Part shown: in pieces, positions 17,405 to 26,324 of the stretch | Numbering within the stretch: the stretch's first letter is position 1 | How the letters are laid out: every line of letters begins with the position of its first letter | Source: Streptomyces griseus | Lineage (GTDB): Bacteria; Actinomycetota; Actinomycetes; Streptomycetales; Streptomycetaceae | DNA length: 64,000 bases | Direction of reading: 5' to 3' | Assembly: GCF_001715295.1 (NCBI RefSeq) | Contig: NZ_MDKB01000002.1 | Coordinates: 1,013,522-1,077,521, forward strand | The notes under the pieces: generated by a model | Told to the model about the DNA's origin: nothing | The model's database searches: none | What the model saw: only the letters and a program-made list of their open reading frames with translations | Position numbers and translations under genes: made by a program

Positions 17405-18850
17405 TCAGGCCCGTACGTCCCGCCAGGCCGCCGGGATCGCGTCCGCGACGTCCTGCGCCGCGACCGGCGCGCCGTCCGCCGTCCTGCGGGCGGCGAGCCC
17501 GTGCAGGTAGGCGCCCACCGAGGCGGCGTCACGCGGGGTGAGGCCGGCGGCGAGCAGGGAGCCCGTCAGCCCGGAGAGCACGTCGCCGCTGCCGGCGGTG
17601 GCCAGCCAGGCCGTGCCCGTCGGATTGACCCGTACGGGCGCGTCCCCGTCCTCCGCGACCAGGGTCGTCGAGCCCTTGAGCAGCACCGTCGCGCGGTAGC
17701 GGGAGGCCAGTTCGCGCACGGCGGCGAGCCGCCCCGCCTCGACCTCCTCACGCGGGACGCCGAGCAGCGCGGCGGCCTCCCCGGCGTGCGGGGTGAGCAC
17801 CGTGGGCGCGGTGCGCGCCCGTACGGCTCCGGCGTCCATGAGCCGCAGCCCGTCGGCGTCGACCAGGACGGGGACGTCGGCGGCGAGCACGTCGGAGACG
17901 GCGGCTCCGGCCTGCGTGCCGTCACCGATCCCCGGTCCGACCACCCAGGCCTGCACCCGCCCGGCCTGCGACGGCGGGCCGGGGTGCACGAGGGTCTCCG
18001 GGAAGCGGGCGATCACCGCGTCCGCCCCGGGGCCCGCGTACCGCACGGCTCCCGCGCCGCCGCGCAGCGCGCCGGCGACCGCGAGGACCGCAGCCCCCGG
18101 GTACCGCTGGGAGCCGGCGGCCACCCCGACCACGCCGCGCCGGTACTTGTCGCTCTCGCCGGCCGGCCGGGGCAGGAGGCCGGCGACGTCCGCGTACTGG
18201 AGGGCCTCCAGGTCGGGGCGCGCGGGCAGTTCGGGTCCCAGGCCGATGTCGACGAGGCGCAGGGCGCCCGCGTACTCGGCCGCCGGGTCGACGAGCAGGG
18301 CGGGCTTGTACGTGCCGAAGGTGACGGTCGCGTCCGCCCGTACGGCCGCGCCCTGCACCTGGCCGGTGTCCGCGTCGACACCGCTCGGCAGGTCGACGGC
18401 GAGGACGGGCGCGTGGCCGCGGGTGACCGTCCGCACCAGTTCCTCGGCATCGGGGCGCAGGCCGCCGCGTCCGCCGATGCCGAGGATGCCGTCGACGACG
18501 AGGTCGACCGGGCCGCATCCGCCGGGGTCGTCGAGGACCCGGCCGCCCGCCGCCAGGAGCGCGGCCAGCCCGGCCCGGTGGACCTTGTCCGCCGAGGTCA
18601 GCAGAGCACGGACACCGGCCCCGCGCCGGGCCAGCCGGGCCCCGGCGTACAGGGCGTCGCCGCCGTTGTCGCCGCTGCCGACGAGGAGGAGGACCCGGGA
18701 GCCGTACACCCGGCCGTTGCGCCGGAGCAGGTCTCCGCAGGCAACCGCCAGGCCGGCGGCGGCGCGCTGCATGAGGGCGCCGTCCGGCAGCCGTGCCATC
18801 AGGGCCTGTTCGGCGGCCCGTACGGTCTGAACGCTGTACGCATGTCGCAT
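17405..18850 (-). CDS. nnr: bifunctional NAD(P)H-hydrate epimerase / ADP-dependent NAD(P)H-hydrate dehydratase
   Basis: A 481-residue fusion repairing hydrated NADH and NADPH. The N-terminal YjeF_N epimerase domain (about 1-215) has LLVGSGDNGGDALYAGARLA and AVDLPSGVDADTG. The C-terminal ribokinase-like dehydratase domain (about 225-481) has VVGPGIG, VLTPHAGEAAAL and NPTGTAWLATAGSGDVLSGL. Both domains look intact, the usual bacterial fusion. Its ATG lies 4 nt after the acpS stop, so it is cotranscribed with acpS and probably glmS. Confidence 0.95.
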   Translation of the reverse strand: MRHAYSVQTVRAAEQALMARLPDGALMQRAAAGLAVACGDLLRRNGRVYGSRVLLLVGSGDNGGDALYAGARLARRGAGVRALLTSADKVHRAGLAALLAAGGRVLDDPGGCGPVDLVVDGILGIGGRGGLRPDAEELVRTVTRGHAPVLAVDLPSGVDADTGQVQGAAVRADATVTFGTYKPALLVDPAAEYAGALRLVDIGLGPELPARPDLEALQYADVAGLLPRPAGESDKYRRGVVGVAAGSQRYPGAAVLAVAGALRGGAGAVRYAGPGADAVIARFPETLVHPGPPSQAGRVQAWVVGPGIGDGTQAGAAVSDVLAADVPVLVDADGLRLMDAGAVRARTAPTVLTPHAGEAAALLGVPREEVEAGRLAAVRELASRYRATVLLKGSTTLVAEDGDAPVRVNPTGTAWLATAGSGDVLSGLTGSLLAAGLTPRDAASVGAYLHGLAARRTADGAPVAAQDVADAIPAAWRDVRA

Positions 18851-18854
18851 GTGC

Positions 18855-19223
18855 TCAACCCTCCGCGATCACCACGGCGGACGCCACCCCCGCGTCGTGG
18901 CTGAGGGATACGTGCCAGGTGCGTACGCCGAGTTCGTCCGCCCGTGCCGCGACGGTCCCCCGGACCTCCAGCCTCGGCTGCCCGCTGTCCTCGACGCACA
19001 CCTCGGCATCCGTCCAGAGCAGCCCGCCCGGGGCGCCGAGCGCCTTGGCCAGGGCCTCCTTCGCCGCGAACCGGGCCGCCAGCGAGGCGATCCCCCGCCG
19101 CTCCCCGCCGGGCAGCAGCAACTCCCGTTCCCGGAAGAGCCGATCGGCCAGCTGGGGCGTGCGCTCCAGCGCCGCGCCGAAGCGTTCGATCTCCGCCACA
19201 TCGATCCCGACCCCAATGATCAC
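18855..19223 (-). CDS. acpS: holo-[acyl-carrier-protein] synthase AcpS
   Basis: A 122-residue group I phosphopantetheinyl transferase moving 4'-phosphopantetheine from CoA to apo-ACP. The Mg2+ ligands are in [10 protein letters not shown] (D8) and [14 protein letters not shown] (E of the AAKEA motif). It starts at GTG 19223. It is 13 nt after the glmS stop and 4 nt before nnr. The coenzyme A connection is reinforced by coaA nearby at 21.5 kb. Confidence 0.95.
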   Translation of the reverse strand: MIIGVGIDVAEIERFGAALERTPQLADRLFRERELLLPGGERRGIASLAARFAAKEALAKALGAPGGLLWTDAEVCVEDSGQPRLEVRGTVAARADELGVRTWHVSLSHDAGVASAVVIAEG

Positions 19224-19236
19224 GCGCTCAACTCAC

Positions 19237-21084
19237 TCACTCGACTGTCACGGACTTCGCCAGGTTGCGCGGCTGGTCCACCTCGTTGCCCCGGGCGGTC
19301 GCCAGTTCGCAGGCGAAGACCTGCAACGGCACGGTGGCGACCAGCGGCTGAAGCAGCGTAGGCGTGACGGGGATCCGGATGAGGTGGTCGGCGTACGGGA
19401 CGACCGCCTCGTCGCCCTCCTCGGCGATGACCACGGTACGCGCGCCACGCGCCCGGATCTCCTGGATGTTGGACACGATCTTGCCGTGGAGCACCGAACG
19501 GCCGCGGGGGGACGGCACGATCACGACGACCGGCAGCCCGTCGTCGAGGAGCGCGATCGGCCCGTGCTTGAGCTCCCCGGCGGCGAAGCCCTCGGCGTGC
19601 ATGTACGCGAGCTCCTTGAGCTTCAACGCGCCCTCCAGGGCCACCGGGTAGCCGACGTGCCGGCCCACGAAGAGCACGGTGCCGCGGTCGGCGAGGGAGC
19701 GCGCCAGCTCCCGTACCGGCTCCATGGTCCCGAGCACCCGTTCGACCGCGCCGGACATCTCGGAGAGCTGGCGCACGACGGTGCGGATCTCGTCGCCCCA
19801 CTTGGTGCCGCGCACCTGTCCGAGGTACAGGGCGACGAGGTAGCAGGCGACGAGTTGCGTCAGGAACGCCTTGGTGGAGGCGACGGCGACCTCGGGTCCG
19901 GCGTGCGTGTAGAGGACGGCGTCCGACTCCCTCGGGATCGTCGAGCCGTTCGCGTTGCAGATGGCGAGGACCTTCGCACCCTGTTCGCGGGCGTGCCGTA
20001 CCGCCATCAGCGTGTCCATCGTCTCGCCGGACTGCGAGATCGCGACGACGAGGGTGCGCCGGCCCAGGATCGGGTCGCGGTAGCGGAACTCGCTGGCCAG
20101 CTCGGTCTCGCAGGGCAGCCTGGTCCAGTGCTCGATGGCGTACTTGGCGATCATCCCGGCATGGAACGCCGTTCCGCAGGCGACGACCACGACCTTGTCG
20201 ACCTCGCGGAGCACCCCGGGCGGGATGCGCACCTCGTCCAGCCGCAGCACCCCCTCCGCGTCGATCCGCCCGAGGAGCGTGTCGGCGACGGCCTTCGGCT
20301 GGTCGGCGATCTCCTTGAGCATGAAGGAGGCGTAGCCGCCCTTCTCGGCGGCGGACGCGTCCCAGTCGACGTGGTACTCGCGCACCTCGGCCGCCCGCCC
20401 GTCGAACCCGGTGACGGTGACCCCGTCGCGGCGCAGCTCCACCACCTGGTCCTGGCCGAGCTCGATCGCGTCCCGGGTGTGGGCGATGAAGGCGGCCACG
20501 TCGGAGGCGAGGAACATCTCCCCGTCCCCCACGCCCACCACGAGCGGCGAGTTCCGCCGCGCCCCGACGACCACGTCGGGCTCGTCCGCGACGACGGCGA
20601 CCAGGGTGAACGCCCCCTCCAGCCGGCGGCACACCTGCCGCATCGCCTCGGCCGGGTCCCCGCCGGAGGAGTACGCCTCCGCCAGCAGATGGGCCACGAC
20701 CTCGGTGTCGGTCTCCGACGCGAGGTCGTGGCCGCGCCCGGCGAGTTCCTCGCGCAGTGCGGCGAAGTTCTCGATGATCCCGTTGTGCACGACGGCGACC
20801 CGGCCCGCGTTGTCGAGGTGCGGGTGCGCGTTGCCGTCGGTGGGTCCGCCGTGCGTGGCCCAGCGGGTGTGCCCGAGGCCGGTGTTTCCCCCCGGCAGCG
20901 GCCGGTTCTTGAGCTCCTTCTCCAGGTTGAGCAGTTTGCCCGCCTTCTTGGCCGTGGCGAGCCCGCCGTCGGCGAGGACGGCGATCCCGGCGGAGTCGTA
21001 GCCCCGGTACTCCAGCCGCTTGAGCCCCGCCACGACCACGTCCTGCGCCGGTTGCGTCCCGACGTAACCCACGATCCCGCACAT
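19237..21084 (-). CDS. glmS: glutamine-fructose-6-phosphate aminotransferase (isomerizing)
   Basis: A 615-residue enzyme making glucosamine-6-phosphate from fructose-6-phosphate and glutamine, the first step to UDP-GlcNAc. The N-terminal class II glutamine amidotransferase starts MCGIVGYVG with Cys2 as nucleophile after Met removal, and has LGHTRWATHG and HNGIIENF. Two SIS domains follow (AISQSGETMDT, VGRHVGYPVALEGALKLKE) and the C-terminal RNLAKSVTVE. The Met directly before CGIVGY is the only possible functional start; a GAAGGGGAC Shine-Dalgarno precedes it. No glmS ribozyme is recognisable upstream. It heads glmS-acpS-nnr. Confidence 0.97.
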   Translation of the reverse strand: MCGIVGYVGTQPAQDVVVAGLKRLEYRGYDSAGIAVLADGGLATAKKAGKLLNLEKELKNRPLPGGNTGLGHTRWATHGGPTDGNAHPHLDNAGRVAVVHNGIIENFAALREELAGRGHDLASETDTEVVAHLLAEAYSSGGDPAEAMRQVCRRLEGAFTLVAVVADEPDVVVGARRNSPLVVGVGDGEMFLASDVAAFIAHTRDAIELGQDQVVELRRDGVTVTGFDGRAAEVREYHVDWDASAAEKGGYASFMLKEIADQPKAVADTLLGRIDAEGVLRLDEVRIPPGVLREVDKVVVVACGTAFHAGMIAKYAIEHWTRLPCETELASEFRYRDPILGRRTLVVAISQSGETMDTLMAVRHAREQGAKVLAICNANGSTIPRESDAVLYTHAGPEVAVASTKAFLTQLVACYLVALYLGQVRGTKWGDEIRTVVRQLSEMSGAVERVLGTMEPVRELARSLADRGTVLFVGRHVGYPVALEGALKLKELAYMHAEGFAAGELKHGPIALLDDGLPVVVIVPSPRGRSVLHGKIVSNIQEIRARGARTVVIAEEGDEAVVPYADHLIRIPVTPTLLQPLVATVPLQVFACELATARGNEVDQPRNLAKSVTVE

Positions 21085-21278
21085 GTCGTCCCCTTCGCGC
21101 CGATCTGTCCCGTTTCGTCGCATCGTCGCAGCAAGCGGGCGCGGAGGGCAGGATTCACCACACCGGCGCAGCTCCAGCGCTACGCCGTCAACACCCCCAG
21201 CACCGCGTTCAACGGCCCGGGATCACCGAGACGGACAACGGCAACGGCGACGAACCGCCACCCTGCGCCGCTCTCGAC

Positions 21279-21298
21279 CGCTGACATCGCCGTCAGCG
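21279..21298. repeat. inverted repeat CGCTGAC-N6-GTCAGCG
   Basis: Perfect 7-bp arms at 21279-21285 and 21292-21298, about 195 nt upstream of the glmS start. Candidate operator; the cognate regulator is unknown. Confidence 0.35.
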
Positions 21299-21314
21299 TT
21301 GCCGTCGACACGCG

Positions 21315-21351
21315 AGAAGCCCCACCGGAAGGACTCTCCGGTGGGGCTTCT
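21315..21351. terminator. strong hairpin between glmS and coaA
   Basis: AGAAGCCCCACCGGA / TCCGGTGGGGCTTCT, perfect 15-bp stem, 7-nt loop. It lies upstream of both divergent neighbours, so it does not end either gene. It implies a short transcript of its own or insulates glmS and coaA. Confidence 0.7.
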
Positions 21352-21521
21352 GCTCATTCATCCAGAAATACATCTTCAACCGTGCTGTAACCGGCCGGAG
21401 GTGGGTGATCATGGTCGCCCCGTAGCGCCCGCCCCGGTGCGGCCCCGTCCTCGGGGTCTCGGCAACGGGCTCGCGGTCCCCACGTGACCGAGCCCACCCC
21501 CCGCTGCGACGGAACTCCCGC

Positions 21522-21527
21522 GACAAT
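21522..21527 (+). promoter_or_regulatory. candidate -10 box, leaderless coaA
   Basis: GACAAT with 6 nt to the coaA GTG; no Shine-Dalgarno. Confidence 0.35.
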
Positions 21528-21533
21528 GAGCAG

Positions 21534-22526
21534 GTGATCACTTCGCCCGCACGGAGTCCCCGTCGCACCGAGCACGCGCCGACGCCCTACGTCGACCTGT
21601 CCCGGGCGGAGTGGAGCGCCCTGCGCGACAAGACCCCGCTGCCGCTGAGCGCCGAGGAGGTCGAGCAGCTGAGAGGGCTCGGTGACGTCATCGACCTCGA
21701 CGAGGTCCGGGACGTCTACCTGCCGCTCTCCCGTCTTCTCAACCTGTACGTCCAGGCCACCTCCGGCCTGCGCGGCGCCCTGAACACCTTCCTCGGTGAC
21801 GCCGGCAACGGCCACGGCGAGCAGCGCGGGACCCCGTTCGTCATAGGGGTGGCCGGCAGTGTCGCCGTCGGCAAGTCCACCAGCGCCCGCATCCTGCAGG
21901 CCCTGCTGGCCCGCTGGCCCGAGCACCCCCGGGTGGAGCTGGTGACCACGGACGGGTTCCTGCTGCCGATGAAGGAGCTCGAGGCGCGCGGGCTGATGTC
22001 GCGCAAGGGATTCCCCGAGTCGTACGACCGGCGGGCGCTGACCCGGTTCGTCGCCGACATCAAGGCCGGCAAGGACGAGGTCACGGCGCCCGTCTACTCC
22101 CACCTGATCTACGACATCGTCCCGGGCGAACGGCTCACCGTGCGCCGCCCCGACATCCTGATCGTCGAGGGGCTGAACGTGCTGCAGCCCGCGCTGCCCG
22201 GGAAGGACGGCCGGACCCGGGTCGGACTCGCGGACTACTTCGACTTCAGTGTGTACGTGGACGCGCGCCCCGAGGACATCGAGACCTGGTACCTGCACCG
22301 CTTCCGCCGGCTGCGCGAGACGGCGTTCCAGGACCCGTCCTCGTACTTCCGGAAGTACACCCAGGTCTCGGAGGAGGAGGCGCTGGACTACGCGCGCACG
22401 ATGTGGCGGACCGTCAACAAGCCCAATCTGCTGGAGAACGTGGCTCCCACCCGGGGCCGTGCCACTCTGGTGCTCCGCAAGGGGGCCGACCACAAGGTCC
22501 GGCGTCTGTCCTTGCGCAAACTCTGA
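21534..22526 (+). CDS. coaA: pantothenate kinase, type I
   Basis: A 330-residue kinase phosphorylating pantothenate, the committed step of CoA synthesis. The P-loop [12 protein letters not shown] (about 105-116) is preceded by the N-terminal [13 protein letters not shown] and followed by [30 protein letters not shown] and IVEGLNVLQ, all typical of type I CoaA. It starts at GTG 21534. Its stop is 18 nt before a DUF389 gene on the same strand, so the pair is probably cotranscribed. Confidence 0.96.
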   Translation: MITSPARSPRRTEHAPTPYVDLSRAEWSALRDKTPLPLSAEEVEQLRGLGDVIDLDEVRDVYLPLSRLLNLYVQATSGLRGALNTFLGDAGNGHGEQRGTPFVIGVAGSVAVGKSTSARILQALLARWPEHPRVELVTTDGFLLPMKELEARGLMSRKGFPESYDRRALTRFVADIKAGKDEVTAPVYSHLIYDIVPGERLTVRRPDILIVEGLNVLQPALPGKDGRTRVGLADYFDFSVYVDARPEDIETWYLHRFRRLRETAFQDPSSYFRKYTQVSEEEALDYARTMWRTVNKPNLLENVAPTRGRATLVLRKGADHKVRRLSLRKL

Positions 22527-22544
22527 GTCCCGGGAGTTCCCTCC

Positions 22545-23504
22545 GTGCTGCATCTGCGCCTCATCGTGCCCGCCGACCGTACCGACGAGGTCGTGACGCT
22601 GGTGGAGGACACCGTCGGCACCACCCACGTCGTGGTGCTGCCCGGTGCCGCCCGTTCCCCCGCGGGTGACGTGGTCCTGTGCGACGTGGCGCGGGAGGCG
22701 GGCGACGAGCTGATCGGCGCGCTCCGGGAGCTGGGGATCGACAGGACCGGCTCGATCACCGCGGAGAACATGGACCTCACGCTCTCCGAGCACGCCGACG
22801 AGGCGGAGCGGCAGGCACCGGGCGAGGGCGCGGACGCGGTGCTCTGGGAAGAGCTGACCGAGGTGACGCACGAGGAGTCGACGTTCAGCGCCACCTACGT
22901 GGCGTTCCTCGCCGTCGCGACGATGCTCGCCGCCTGCGGTGTGATGCTCGACAACGCCATCCTGATCGTGGGCGCGATGGCCGTGGGTCCGGAGTTCGGT
23001 CCCCTGGCCGGGATCTCGACGGCGCTGGTGCAACGCGCCCCACGCCTGGTCGGGCGGTCGCTGTGGGCACTGATCGGCGGCTTCGCGGCGGCGATGGTGC
23101 TGACGGCGGGGTTCTCCTGGCTGATGGACGGCTTCGGGCTGTTCAACGCGGGCATGGTCACGGCGGACCGGCCCAACACCGGCTTCATCTGGCATCCGGA
23201 CTGGATGTCGTTCGTGGTGGCGCTCCTGGCGGGCGTCGCGGGCACGCTGTCGCTGACCTCGGCGAAGTCGGGGGCGCTGATCGGCGTGGCCATCTCGGTG
23301 ACGACGGTGCCCGCCGCCGCCAACGCCGCGGTCGCCTTCAGCTACCAGGACCTCCAGCAGACCTGGGGCTCGTCGGCGCAGCTGCTGGCCAACCTGGCCG
23401 GCATCGTCGTGGCGGGGACGGTGACGCTGCTGGTCCAGAAGGCGCTGTGGAGGGTGACACGCCGTACGGCCCCGACCGTCAGGCCGGGGCCGCAGGGGAG
23501 CTGA
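22545..23504 (+). CDS. DUF389 domain-containing membrane protein
   Basis: A 319-residue protein with a soluble alpha/beta N-terminal domain (about 1-110, MLHLRLIVPADRTDEVVTLV, TGSITAENMDLTL) and a C-terminal block of five or six transmembrane helices (YVAFLAVATMLAACGVMLD, ALIGGFAAAMVLTAGFSWL, FVVALLAGVAGTLSL, LLANLAGIVVAGTVTLLVQ). The helix NAILIVGAMAVGPEFGPLAG is the DUF389 hallmark. Function is unknown. A GGGAGTTCCC Shine-Dalgarno precedes the GTG. It converges on glmM with a 7-nt gap and no room for a terminator. Confidence 0.88.
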   Translation: MLHLRLIVPADRTDEVVTLVEDTVGTTHVVVLPGAARSPAGDVVLCDVAREAGDELIGALRELGIDRTGSITAENMDLTLSEHADEAERQAPGEGADAVLWEELTEVTHEESTFSATYVAFLAVATMLAACGVMLDNAILIVGAMAVGPEFGPLAGISTALVQRAPRLVGRSLWALIGGFAAAMVLTAGFSWLMDGFGLFNAGMVTADRPNTGFIWHPDWMSFVVALLAGVAGTLSLTSAKSGALIGVAISVTTVPAAANAAVAFSYQDLQQTWGSSAQLLANLAGIVVAGTVTLLVQKALWRVTRRTAPTVRPGPQGS

Positions 23505-23511
23505 GGAGGCG

Positions 23512-24870
23512 TCAGCCGAGGGCGGACTTCACGACGTCGGCCAGCTGTCCGGCCACCGCACGGGCCTGCTCGATGTCGGCGGCCTCGACCATGACCCGGA
23601 CCAGCGGCTCGGTGCCGGACTTGCGCAGCAGTACGCGGCCGGTGTCGCCCAGGTCGCGTTCGGCCGCGGCGACGGCGGTGGCCAGCTCGGGCGAGGTGTC
23701 CACGCGGGACTTGTCGACGTCCGGGACGTTGACGAGGACCTGCGGGAGGCGCTGCATCACCCCGGCCAGGTCGGCGAGCGTACGGCCGGTGGCGGCGACG
23801 CGGGCGGCGAGCATCAGGCCGGTCAGCGTGCCGTCCCCGGTGGTGGCGTGGTCCAGCACGATGACGTGCCCGGACTGTTCGCCGCCGAGCGCGAAGCCCT
23901 CGGCCTTCATCGACTCCAGGACGTAGCGGTCACCGACGGCGGTCTGGACGAGGTTGATGCCTTCCCGCTCCATCGCCATCTTGAAGCCGAGGTTCGACAT
24001 GACGGTGCCGACGACGGTGTCCTTGCGCAGGTGGCCGGCCTCGCGCATGGCGAGGGCGAGCACGGCCAGGATCTGGTCGCCGTCGACCTCCTCGCCCCGC
24101 GCGTCCACGGCCAGGCAGCGGTCGGCGTCGCCGTCGTGCGCGATGCCGAGGTCGGCGCCGTGCTCGACCACGGCGGTCCGCAGCAGCGCCAGGTGGGTGG
24201 AGCCGCAGCCCTCGTTGATGTTCAGGCCGTCCGGCTCGGCGCCGATGGTGACGACCTCGGCCCCGGCCCGGGCGAACGCCTCGGGCGAGACCCGGGCAGC
24301 CGCGCCGTGCGCCTCGTCGAGGACGACCTTCAGACCGTCGAGCCGGTTGGGGAGTACGCCGATCAGGTGGGCGACGTACCGGTCGAAGCCCTCCGTGTAG
24401 TCGGTGACCCGGCCCACGCCGCCGCCGGTCGGGCGGGCCCAGGGCTCGCCCGTGCGGTGCTGCTCGTAGACCGTCTCGATGCGGTCCTCCAGCTCGTCGG
24501 CGAGCTTGTGGCCACCGCGGGCGAAGAACTTGATGCCGTTGTCCGGCATGGCGTTGTGGCTGGCGGAGAGCATGACACCGATGTCGGCGCCGAGCGATCC
24601 GGTGAGGTACGCCACCGCGGGGGTCGGCAGCACGCCGACCCGCAGCACGTCGACGCCGGCGCTGGCCAGGCCCGCCACGACGGCGGCTTCCAGGAACTCC
24701 CCGGACGCGCGGGGGTCGCGGCCCACCACCGCTGTCGGCCGGTGCCCTTCGAAGGTTCCCGCCTCGGCCAGTACGTGCGCCGCCGCGACCGAGAGCCCGA
24801 GCGCGAGCTCGGCCGTCAAGTCCGCGTTGGCGACACCGCGCACGCCGTCCGTGCCGAAGAGTCGTCCCAC
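23512..24870 (-). CDS. glmM: phosphoglucosamine mutase
   Basis: A 452-residue alpha-D-phosphohexomutase converting glucosamine-6-phosphate to glucosamine-1-phosphate. The active-site loop is [13 protein letters not shown] with phosphoserine S104, the metal site is [11 protein letters not shown], the sugar loop GGEQSGH, and the phosphate loop [12 protein letters not shown]. The GTG at 24870 follows GGAGGACACCA and matches the family N-terminus [11 protein letters not shown]; the longer in-frame reading has no Shine-Dalgarno. It acts directly downstream of GlmS encoded 2.4 kb away. Confidence 0.97.
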   Translation of the reverse strand: MGRLFGTDGVRGVANADLTAELALGLSVAAAHVLAEAGTFEGHRPTAVVGRDPRASGEFLEAAVVAGLASAGVDVLRVGVLPTPAVAYLTGSLGADIGVMLSASHNAMPDNGIKFFARGGHKLADELEDRIETVYEQHRTGEPWARPTGGGVGRVTDYTEGFDRYVAHLIGVLPNRLDGLKVVLDEAHGAAARVSPEAFARAGAEVVTIGAEPDGLNINEGCGSTHLALLRTAVVEHGADLGIAHDGDADRCLAVDARGEEVDGDQILAVLALAMREAGHLRKDTVVGTVMSNLGFKMAMEREGINLVQTAVGDRYVLESMKAEGFALGGEQSGHVIVLDHATTGDGTLTGLMLAARVAATGRTLADLAGVMQRLPQVLVNVPDVDKSRVDTSPELATAVAAAERDLGDTGRVLLRKSGTEPLVRVMVEAADIEQARAVAGQLADVVKSALG

Positions 24871-25022
24871 TGGTGTCCTCCGATGGTGCTCCGAAACCAC
24901 AAAACCAAAGCAAGCAGAACAGGGCACGGCAAGGCGAAACGCAGCAGCGTGAGATGCGTTCCAGGCCACCGGCCCGATAAACGTCTTAAGCCGTTATACG
25001 CCCGCGAGGCCTGATAAACGAA

Positions 25023-25055
25023 CGCCCCAGCGGCACGAGGTGTGCCGCCGGGGCG
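25023..25055 (-). terminator. terminator after rpsI
   Basis: CGCCCCAGCGGCAC / GTGCCGCCGGGGCG, 14-bp stem with one mismatch and a 5-nt loop, 28 nt after the rpsI stop. Confidence 0.75.
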
Positions 25056-25082
25056 AACGTGTGACGCGGACGAGCAGGCGAT

Positions 25083-25610
25083 TTAGCGCTTGCTGTACTG
25101 CGGGGCCTTACGGGCCTTCTTGAGACCGGCCTTCTTGCGCTCGACCGCACGGTCGTCGCGGGAGAGGAAGCCGGCCTTCTTCAGCGTGGCGCGGTTGTTG
25201 TCCACGTCCGCCTCGTTCAGCGCGCGGGCCACACCGAGGCGCAGGGCACCGGCCTGACCGGAGACGCCGCCACCCGAGATGCGGGCGATGACGTCGTAGC
25301 GGCCGTCGAGCTCGAGCACCTTGAAGGGCTCGTTGACTTCCTGCTGGTGCACCTTGTTGGGGAAGTAGTCCTCGAGGGTGCGACCGTTGATCTTCCACTT
25401 GCCGGAGCCCGGAACGATCCGGACGCGGGCGATGGCGTTCTTGCGACGGCCCAGGCCGGCGGCGGGCTGCGGGTCGCCGAAGCGGCCCGCGAGCGACTCG
25501 GAGGTGTACTCACCCTCGACGGGGACCTCCGACTCGAAGGTGGTCACCTCGGCGAAGGTCTCTTCGCCCTCGGTGCCCTCGACGGGGGACTCAACAGTGG
25601 TCTCGGCCAC
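25083..25610 (-). CDS. rpsI: 30S ribosomal protein S9
   Basis: A 175-residue S9. The conserved domain starts near residue 50 ([19 protein letters not shown]) and ends in the basic tail KAPQYSKR, which reaches the P-site tRNA. The first ~45 residues are an acidic, Thr/Glu-rich extension not present in the ~130-residue E. coli protein, as is usual in actinobacteria. It starts at GTG behind GAGGAGAAT. It is the second gene of rplM-rpsI, 45 nt after rplM. Confidence 0.97.
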   Translation of the reverse strand: MAETTVESPVEGTEGEETFAEVTTFESEVPVEGEYTSESLAGRFGDPQPAAGLGRRKNAIARVRIVPGSGKWKINGRTLEDYFPNKVHQQEVNEPFKVLELDGRYDVIARISGGGVSGQAGALRLGVARALNEADVDNNRATLKKAGFLSRDDRAVERKKAGLKKARKAPQYSKR

Positions 25611-25655
25611 GATTCTCCTCAGATCTTTCTTTACGTCTTAGGGGGGAGGCCGGAA

Positions 25656-26099
25656 CTACTGCGCGACCTGGGTGATCTCGAACGGGACCGGCTGCTGCGC
25701 AGCGTGCGGGTGCTGGTCGCCCGCGTAGACCTTGAGCTTCGAGAGCATCTGACGGCCCAGGGTGTTCTTGGGAATCATGCCCTTGATGGCCTTCTCGACG
25801 GCCTTCTCGGGGTTCTTCGAGAGGAGCTCGTCGTACCGCACGGAACGGAGACCGCCCGGGAAGCCCGAGTGGCGGTACGCCATCTTCTGGGTCTTCTTGT
25901 TACCGGAGAGGTGGACCTTCTCGGCGTTGATGATGATGACGAAGTCGCCCATGTCCATGTGGGGGGCGTAGATCGCCTTGTGCTTGCCGCGGAGGAGGTT
26001 CGCAGCCGTGGTGGCCAGACGGCCCAGGACGATGTCCTCGGCGTCGATGATGTGCCACTGGCGAGTGACATCGCCGGGCTTGGGGCTGTACGTACGCAC
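25656..26099 (-). CDS. rplM: 50S ribosomal protein L13
   Basis: A 147-residue L13 ([57 protein letters not shown]-like [12 protein letters not shown]). It starts at GTG 26099 behind a GAAGG. A leader of roughly 120 nt is suggested by a TAGGTT -10-like hexamer on the minus strand at 26226-26231, without a good -35. It heads the rplM-rpsI operon. Confidence 0.97.
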   Translation of the reverse strand: MRTYSPKPGDVTRQWHIIDAEDIVLGRLATTAANLLRGKHKAIYAPHMDMGDFVIIINAEKVHLSGNKKTQKMAYRHSGFPGGLRSVRYDELLSKNPEKAVEKAIKGMIPKNTLGRQMLSKLKVYAGDQHPHAAQQPVPFEITQVAQ

Positions 26100-26324
26100 T
26101 TCGTAGCCTTCGCTTCTTCAGTGGATGAGGTCCAGACACATGGCACCCCTGAAGCGATCATGCAGCTGGGGCTCACAATGCCGGGAACGGTGCCCGTATG
26201 CGAGCCACTGGTAACTGCTCCAGAGAACCTACGTAAGGCTCTTCGCGTGAAACGACGAGGCCCATACGTATAACAACGACCGACGATACCCGCCCCGCCC
26301 CGGACGGGTCAAAACGCGCCGGTC

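Larger units (their letters stand above)
21085..21533. other. glmS-coaA divergent intergenic region, 449 nt
   Basis: No protein gene is supported. It holds the glmS promoter side, an inverted repeat CGCTGAC-N6-GTCAGCG (21279-21298), a perfect 15-bp hairpin (21315-21351) and the coaA -10-like box. The stretch 21352-21520 reads on the minus strand into the hairpin and could encode a small RNA or short peptide ending there, but no Shine-Dalgarno/start pair is convincing. Confidence 0.6.

Noticed and set aside
21085..21300. glmS ribozyme/riboswitch searched for upstream of glmS
   Set aside because: No conserved core or pseudoknot pattern could be recognised.
18793..21390. 865-codon open frame on the plus strand antisense to acpS and glmS
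   Set aside because: It mirrors the third-position GC of glmS; no domain, no Shine-Dalgarno, and the opposite strand encodes intact GlmS.
21293..21568. 91-codon minus-strand reading ending in the glmS-coaA hairpin considered as a peptide gene
   Set aside because: Its start region overlaps the coaA start, no Shine-Dalgarno supports the internal ATGs, and the hairpin lies inside the frame; a small RNA is as likely.
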